Program-made: the position numbers and the translations under genes | Origin: Desulfobulbus sp. | Lineage (GTDB): Bacteria; Desulfobacterota; Desulfobulbia; Desulfobulbales; Desulfobulbaceae | Length of the DNA stretch: 10,023 bases | NCBI GenBank assembly: GCA_017998195.1 | Contig: JAGODN010000057.1 | Location: 1-10,023, forward strand | Direction: 5' to 3' | Shown here: piece after piece, positions 7,333-10,023 of the stretch | Position numbering within the stretch: position 1 is the first letter of the stretch | How the letters are laid out: every line of letters starts with the position of its first letter | The notes under the pieces: model-generated | Databases searched by the model: none | What the model was told of the DNA's origin: nothing | What the model saw: the letters and a program-made list of their open reading frames with translations, nothing else

Positions 7333-7347
7333 GGCCGGCGGCAGCGC

Positions 7348-9282
7348 TCAGGTCCGGGAGGGGGCGGAGCGAATCTCCAGGCTCAGCGCCTGGGCCAGCT
7401 CCTGCAGGGAATAGGGCTTGCGGATGAACTGGCTGATGCCGAGTTCCAGGGCGCGGTTGATGTCCTCGGCGCTGGAGTAGCCGCTGGTGATGATCGCCTT
7501 GAGGCCGGGCGCGTGCTCGAGGATCCGCCGGTAGGTGTCGCAGCCGTTCATGCCCGGGTCCATGATCATGTCGAGCAGCACCAGGTCCACCTCGGTCTGC
7601 CGGACGATGGCCACCGCCTCTTCGCCCGAGGCGGCGGTGAGGGGCTCGTAGCCGAGCCGGGTGAGCAGCCGCCGGGCGATCTCGCGCTGGCTCTTCTGGT
7701 CGTCCACCACCAGGATGCGTTCGCCCCGGCCGCGCTGCTGGCTGGACACGGCGGCCTGGGGCGGCGGTCGGAACACACCCTGGCGGTCGGCGGGGAAATA
7801 AAGGGAGAACAGGGAGCCGCGGCTGCTGGTGACCACGTCGACAAAGCCGCCGTGGTCGTGCACGGTATTCCACACCACCGCCAGCCCCAGGCCGGTGCCG
7901 CTGCGGCCCATCACCTTCTTGCTGTAGAAGGGGCTGAAGATCTGCCTGATGTCCTGTTCGGAGATGCCCGGGCCGTTGTCCTCCACCGACAGCAGCACGT
8001 ACTCGCCCGGCTCGATGGTCTCGTAGCCCTGGTAGGGCAGGGAGAAGCACACGTTCTTGGTGGCGATGGTGATCTGGCCGCTGGTCTGGATCGCCTCGGC
8101 GGCGTTGTTCACCAGGTTCATGATCGACTTGGCCAGGTGCATGGCCGAGCAGCTGATGTTGAGCAGCTTGCCCTCCAGGTAGGTGGCCACCTTGATCTCC
8201 GGGTAGCGCTGGGCGATCTCCCGGTACTCCACCGACTTGAGGTAGGCGGTGACCAGGGTGTTGAGGTTGTGCACCTCCTTCTTGCAGGTGGCCCCGCGGG
8301 CCACGGTGAGCAGGTCGTTGACCACCGCGGCGGCGCGCTTGCCGGCCTCGCGGATCATGATCAGTTCCTCGCGGTGCCTGAAGTCCCGGCCCAGGTCCAT
8401 GAGCATCAGCTCCGGGTAGGTGATGATACCGGAGAGGATGTTGTTCAGGTCGTGGGCCACCGAACTGGCCATCAGCCCGAGCGACTCCATGCGCTGGGCG
8501 TCGGCCAGCTTCTCCATGAGCGCCATCTTCTGCTGCAGGGCGATCTCGTTGGCGGTGACGTCGCGGATGGCGGCCACCTGCACCTGGCGGCCCTGGTGGT
8601 CGATGTGCTTGACCCGGATCTCCACCGGGAAGGTGGAGCCGTCCTTGCGGATGCCGCGCGCCTCGAACGGGCCGATGGTCTCCGGGTCGGAGCCCGGGTC
8701 CATGGTGCGGATGGAGGCGCGGTCGAGCAGCACGCTGAAAACCTGCCGGCCGACGAGTTCCTCCTCCCGGTAGCCGAACATCCGGCAGAGCTGGGTGTTC
8801 GCCTGCAGCAGGGTGCCCCGGTCGTAGATGATGATGCCCTCCCAGGTGGCCTGGGCCAGCTGGCGGAAGCGCTTTTCGCTGCGGCGCAGATCCTGCTGCA
8901 GCTGTTTGTGCTGGATGGCGTGGCCGAGGGTGCGGAGCAGGCTCTCCGGGGCGCAGGGCTTGCGGATGAAGTCGTACACGCCCTGGCGCAGCGATTCGAC
9001 CGCGTTGTCGACGGTGGCGTTGCCGGTCAGGATGATGACCGCGGTGTCGGGGTGGTGGGTGCCCAGGTGCGAGGCGATCTCGGTGCCGGCCATGTCGGGC
9101 AGGTTGATGTCCACCAGGGCGGCGGCGTAGGCCCGCTGGCGCAGGCGGTCGAGCGCCTCGGCCCCGGAGTGGGCGAAATCGACCTGGTAGCGTTCGGCCT
9201 GGAGGAGGGGCTGCAGACTGCGACAGAACGGGATGGCATCGTCAACGAGGAGAACGGCATGTTCCATGGGCATCGGGGTCAT
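7348..9282 (-). CDS. Hybrid sensor histidine kinase with two receiver domains (REC-PAS-HisKA-HATPase-REC)
   Basis: A 644-residue signalling protein with no membrane segment, so probably cytoplasmic. REC1 (about 8-128) has acidic Asp14/Asp15, phospho-acceptor Asp58, Thr86 and Lys108. A PAS domain follows (about 135-250), a possible small-ligand or redox sensor. The kinase core has the H-box His277 in SVAHDLNN, the N-box Asn392/Asn393 in VNNAAEA, G1 DNGPGI (435-440), an F-box around 449-454 and G2 GTGLGLAVV (462-470). REC2 (about 522-640) has Asp527/Asp528, Asp571, Ser600 and Lys622; its LLDMIMDPGMNG stretch is of a type common in Desulfobacterota. All phosphotransfer residues are present, so it should be active. 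The start is uncertain: ATGs at 9282, 9273 and 9267 all lack a clear ribosome-binding site, and the last (MEHAVLLVDD) gives the most typical REC start. A neighbouring kinase could phosphorylate REC1. The output partner is not in the window. Confidence 0.92.
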   Translation of the reverse strand: MTPMPMEHAVLLVDDAIPFCRSLQPLLQAERYQVDFAHSGAEALDRLRQRAYAAALVDINLPDMAGTEIASHLGTHHPDTAVIILTGNATVDNAVESLRQGVYDFIRKPCAPESLLRTLGHAIQHKQLQQDLRRSEKRFRQLAQATWEGIIIYDRGTLLQANTQLCRMFGYREEELVGRQVFSVLLDRASIRTMDPGSDPETIGPFEARGIRKDGSTFPVEIRVKHIDHQGRQVQVAAIRDVTANEIALQQKMALMEKLADAQRMESLGLMASSVAHDLNNILSGIITYPELMLMDLGRDFRHREELIMIREAGKRAAAVVNDLLTVARGATCKKEVHNLNTLVTAYLKSVEYREIAQRYPEIKVATYLEGKLLNISCSAMHLAKSIMNLVNNAAEAIQTSGQITIATKNVCFSLPYQGYETIEPGEYVLLSVEDNGPGISEQDIRQIFSPFYSKKVMGRSGTGLGLAVVWNTVHDHGGFVDVVTSSRGSLFSLYFPADRQGVFRPPPQAAVSSQQRGRGERILVVDDQKSQREIARRLLTRLGYEPLTAASGEEAVAIVRQTEVDLVLLDMIMDPGMNGCDTYRRILEHAPGLKAIITSGYSSAEDINRALELGISQFIRKPYSLQELAQALSLEIRSAPSRT

Positions 9283-9432
9283 CTGTCAGGGGGAGACTGC
9301 CAGTCCAACCGGTCCTCTGTCGGCATCAGCGGATGCCGCACCGGAAAAGCGTCCATAGGATGGATTCTTAAGCCTGTTTGTCGAAGAATGTCCAATGAAA
9401 AAATGCCGATAGCCGTTCTCTTGCAAGGGATT
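9283..9432 (-). promoter_or_regulatory. Leader/promoter gap upstream of the hybrid kinase
   Basis: This 150-bp gap separates two same-strand kinase genes and is more AT-rich than its surroundings, as expected for control DNA. On the minus strand a weak promoter pair is TTGGAC (complement of 9390-9395) and CTTAAG (complement of 9367-9372), spaced by 17 bp; only the -35 is good. A 7-bp stem with a 4-nt loop (CGGCATC 9321-9327, GATGCCG 9332-9338) is flanked by a further CCGGT/ACCGG pair (9309-9313, 9340-9344). ATTCTT/AAGAAT (9364-9369, 9384-9389) forms a wider inverted repeat. A 25-codon frame (9279-9356) overlaps the kinase start. A run of six T follows the upstream gene but lacks a stem. Confidence 0.3.
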
Positions 9433-10023
9433 TCAGCTTGGCAGGACGAGAGTGAATACCGTTCTCCCGGATTGTGAGCCGCAGCTCACCGCGCCGCCCA
9501 TCTGTTCGGCCAGGCTGCGCACGATGGCCAGGCCGAAGCCGCCGTGGCGGCCCTCCTTGCCGCTCACCCCGTCCTCGAACAGGCCCGCCTGCAGGGCCGG
9601 GTCGATGCCCGGGCCGGTGTCCTCGACCAGCACCCGCACCGTGTCCGGCCCGGGTTCGGTGCGCACCGTGATGGTGCCGCCGCCGCTGACCGCGTCCAGG
9701 GCGTTGGCCAGCAGGTTGAGCAGGATCTGGCGCAGCCGGTCCCCGTCGGCGCGCACGTTGAGCGGCTCCGGCCACGGCTGGAAGGCGAGGGTGATGCTGT
9801 TGTCCTCGGGCAGGGCCCCGCGGAACATGCGCAGGATGTCCTTGAGGCGGGGGTGCAGCTCGCTTCGGTCGGGCCGGGCGATCACCTGGGCCAGCGCCAG
9901 CTGCTCCAGGTCCAGGGTGATGCGGCCGATGCGCTCCATCTCGCTGTCGAGGATGGCCAGTTCCTCGCCGATGGGTTCGCCCCGACCGCTCTTGCGGTCG
10001 AGAATGCGCAGGTAGTTGCGCAG
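9433..10023 (-). CDS. Sensor histidine kinase, C-terminal part (runs off the right edge)
   Basis: The frame is open to the window edge, so the N-terminal part, including any sensor domain, is missing; 196 residues are visible. The first about 50 (NYLRIL near the edge, then SEMERIGRI at 27-35) match the second helix of a HisKA dimerisation domain, so the phospho-accepting His should lie just outside. The HATPase_c domain follows: N-box LLNLLANALDA (key Asn107), G1 DTGPGID (135-141) and G2 GGFGLAIV (161-168), ending in the usual VFTLVLPS strand. There is no receiver after the kinase core, so this is a plain, non-hybrid kinase at its C-terminus. It lies 150 bp upstream of the hybrid kinase on the same strand, which makes it a plausible donor to that protein's N-terminal receiver. 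A methionine codon at 9937-9939 is internal to the HisKA helix and is not the start. Confidence 0.9.
   Translation of the reverse strand: MRNYLRILDRKSGRGEPIGEELAILDSEMERIGRITLDLEQLALAQVIARPDRSELHPRLKDILRMFRGALPEDNSITLAFQPWPEPLNVRADGDRLRQILLNLLANALDAVSGGGTITVRTEPGPDTVRVLVEDTGPGIDPALQAGLFEDGVSGKEGRHGGFGLAIVRSLAEQMGGAVSCGSQSGRTVFTLVLPS

Noticed and set aside
4935..7427. Very long + strand frame covering the end of rtcB and all of sppA
   Set aside because: It runs out of frame through rtcB and antisense through sppA and the promoter gap. It has no start signal or domain.
9398..9432. Intrinsic terminator after the partial kinase (six-T run on the minus strand, 9398-9403)
   Set aside because: The T-run is real, but the 29 bp between it and the stop codon contain no stem longer than 3-4 bp next to it.
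7081..9477. Very long + strand frame opposite the hybrid kinase
   Set aside because: It is antisense to a multi-domain kinase with all signature motifs. Its composition is repetitive and no family is recognisable.
9388..9477. Small + strand frame of 29 codons in the gap between the kinases
   Set aside because: It has no usable ribosome-binding site spacing, overlaps the end of the partial kinase gene antisense, and lies in a region better explained as minus-strand control DNA.
1..10023. Mobile elements, CRISPR arrays, tRNA or rRNA genes
   Set aside because: No transposase, integrase, direct-repeat array, attachment-site duplication or RNA gene signature was found by eye. All large genes are intact and of normal family length, except the one cut by the window edge.

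Overview
This is a GC-rich chromosomal window from a Gram-negative bacterium. An Sec-exported M16 protease, a 67K-type SppA and PAS-containing hybrid kinases are all present. The style of the second receiver domain (DMIMDPGMNG around the phospho-acceptor Asp) resembles hybrid kinases common in Desulfobacterota (former Deltaproteobacteria), but a GC-rich gammaproteobacterium is not excluded. The taxonomic call is inference only.

Layout, left to right: (1) a secreted pitrilysin/PqqL-like M16 zinc protease (136-3009, +), with a candidate sigma-70 promoter just upstream. (2) Converging on it, a two-domain universal stress protein (3031-3957, -). (3) A 153-bp divergent control region (3958-4110). 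(4) The RNA ligase RtcB (4111-5289, +). (5) Converging on rtcB, with 11 bp between the genes, the inner-membrane signal peptide peptidase SppA (5301-7163, -). The two stop codons lie in opposite arms of one perfect hairpin. (6) A 184-bp gap with three inverted repeats and a good extended -10 promoter for sppA. (7) A REC-PAS-HisKA-HATPase-REC hybrid histidine kinase (7348-9282, -). (8) A 150-bp, comparatively AT-rich gap. (9) The C-terminal part of a second histidine kinase (9433 to the right edge, -), whose phospho-accepting histidine would lie just outside the window.

The left and middle parts look like housekeeping and stress-response functions: envelope proteolysis (M16 protease, SppA), stress adaptation (Usp) and RNA repair (RtcB). 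The right part is a two-component signalling cluster. The neighbouring sensor kinase could feed the stand-alone N-terminal receiver of the hybrid kinase, but no output regulator with a DNA-binding domain is visible. I see no mobile element, CRISPR array, tRNA or rRNA. No clearly novel multi-gene system is evident. The points worth a second look are small: hairpin architecture at gene junctions, an altered SPGG-type motif in SppA, a GG-N10-GC element before rtcB, and a short frame overlapping the hybrid kinase start.
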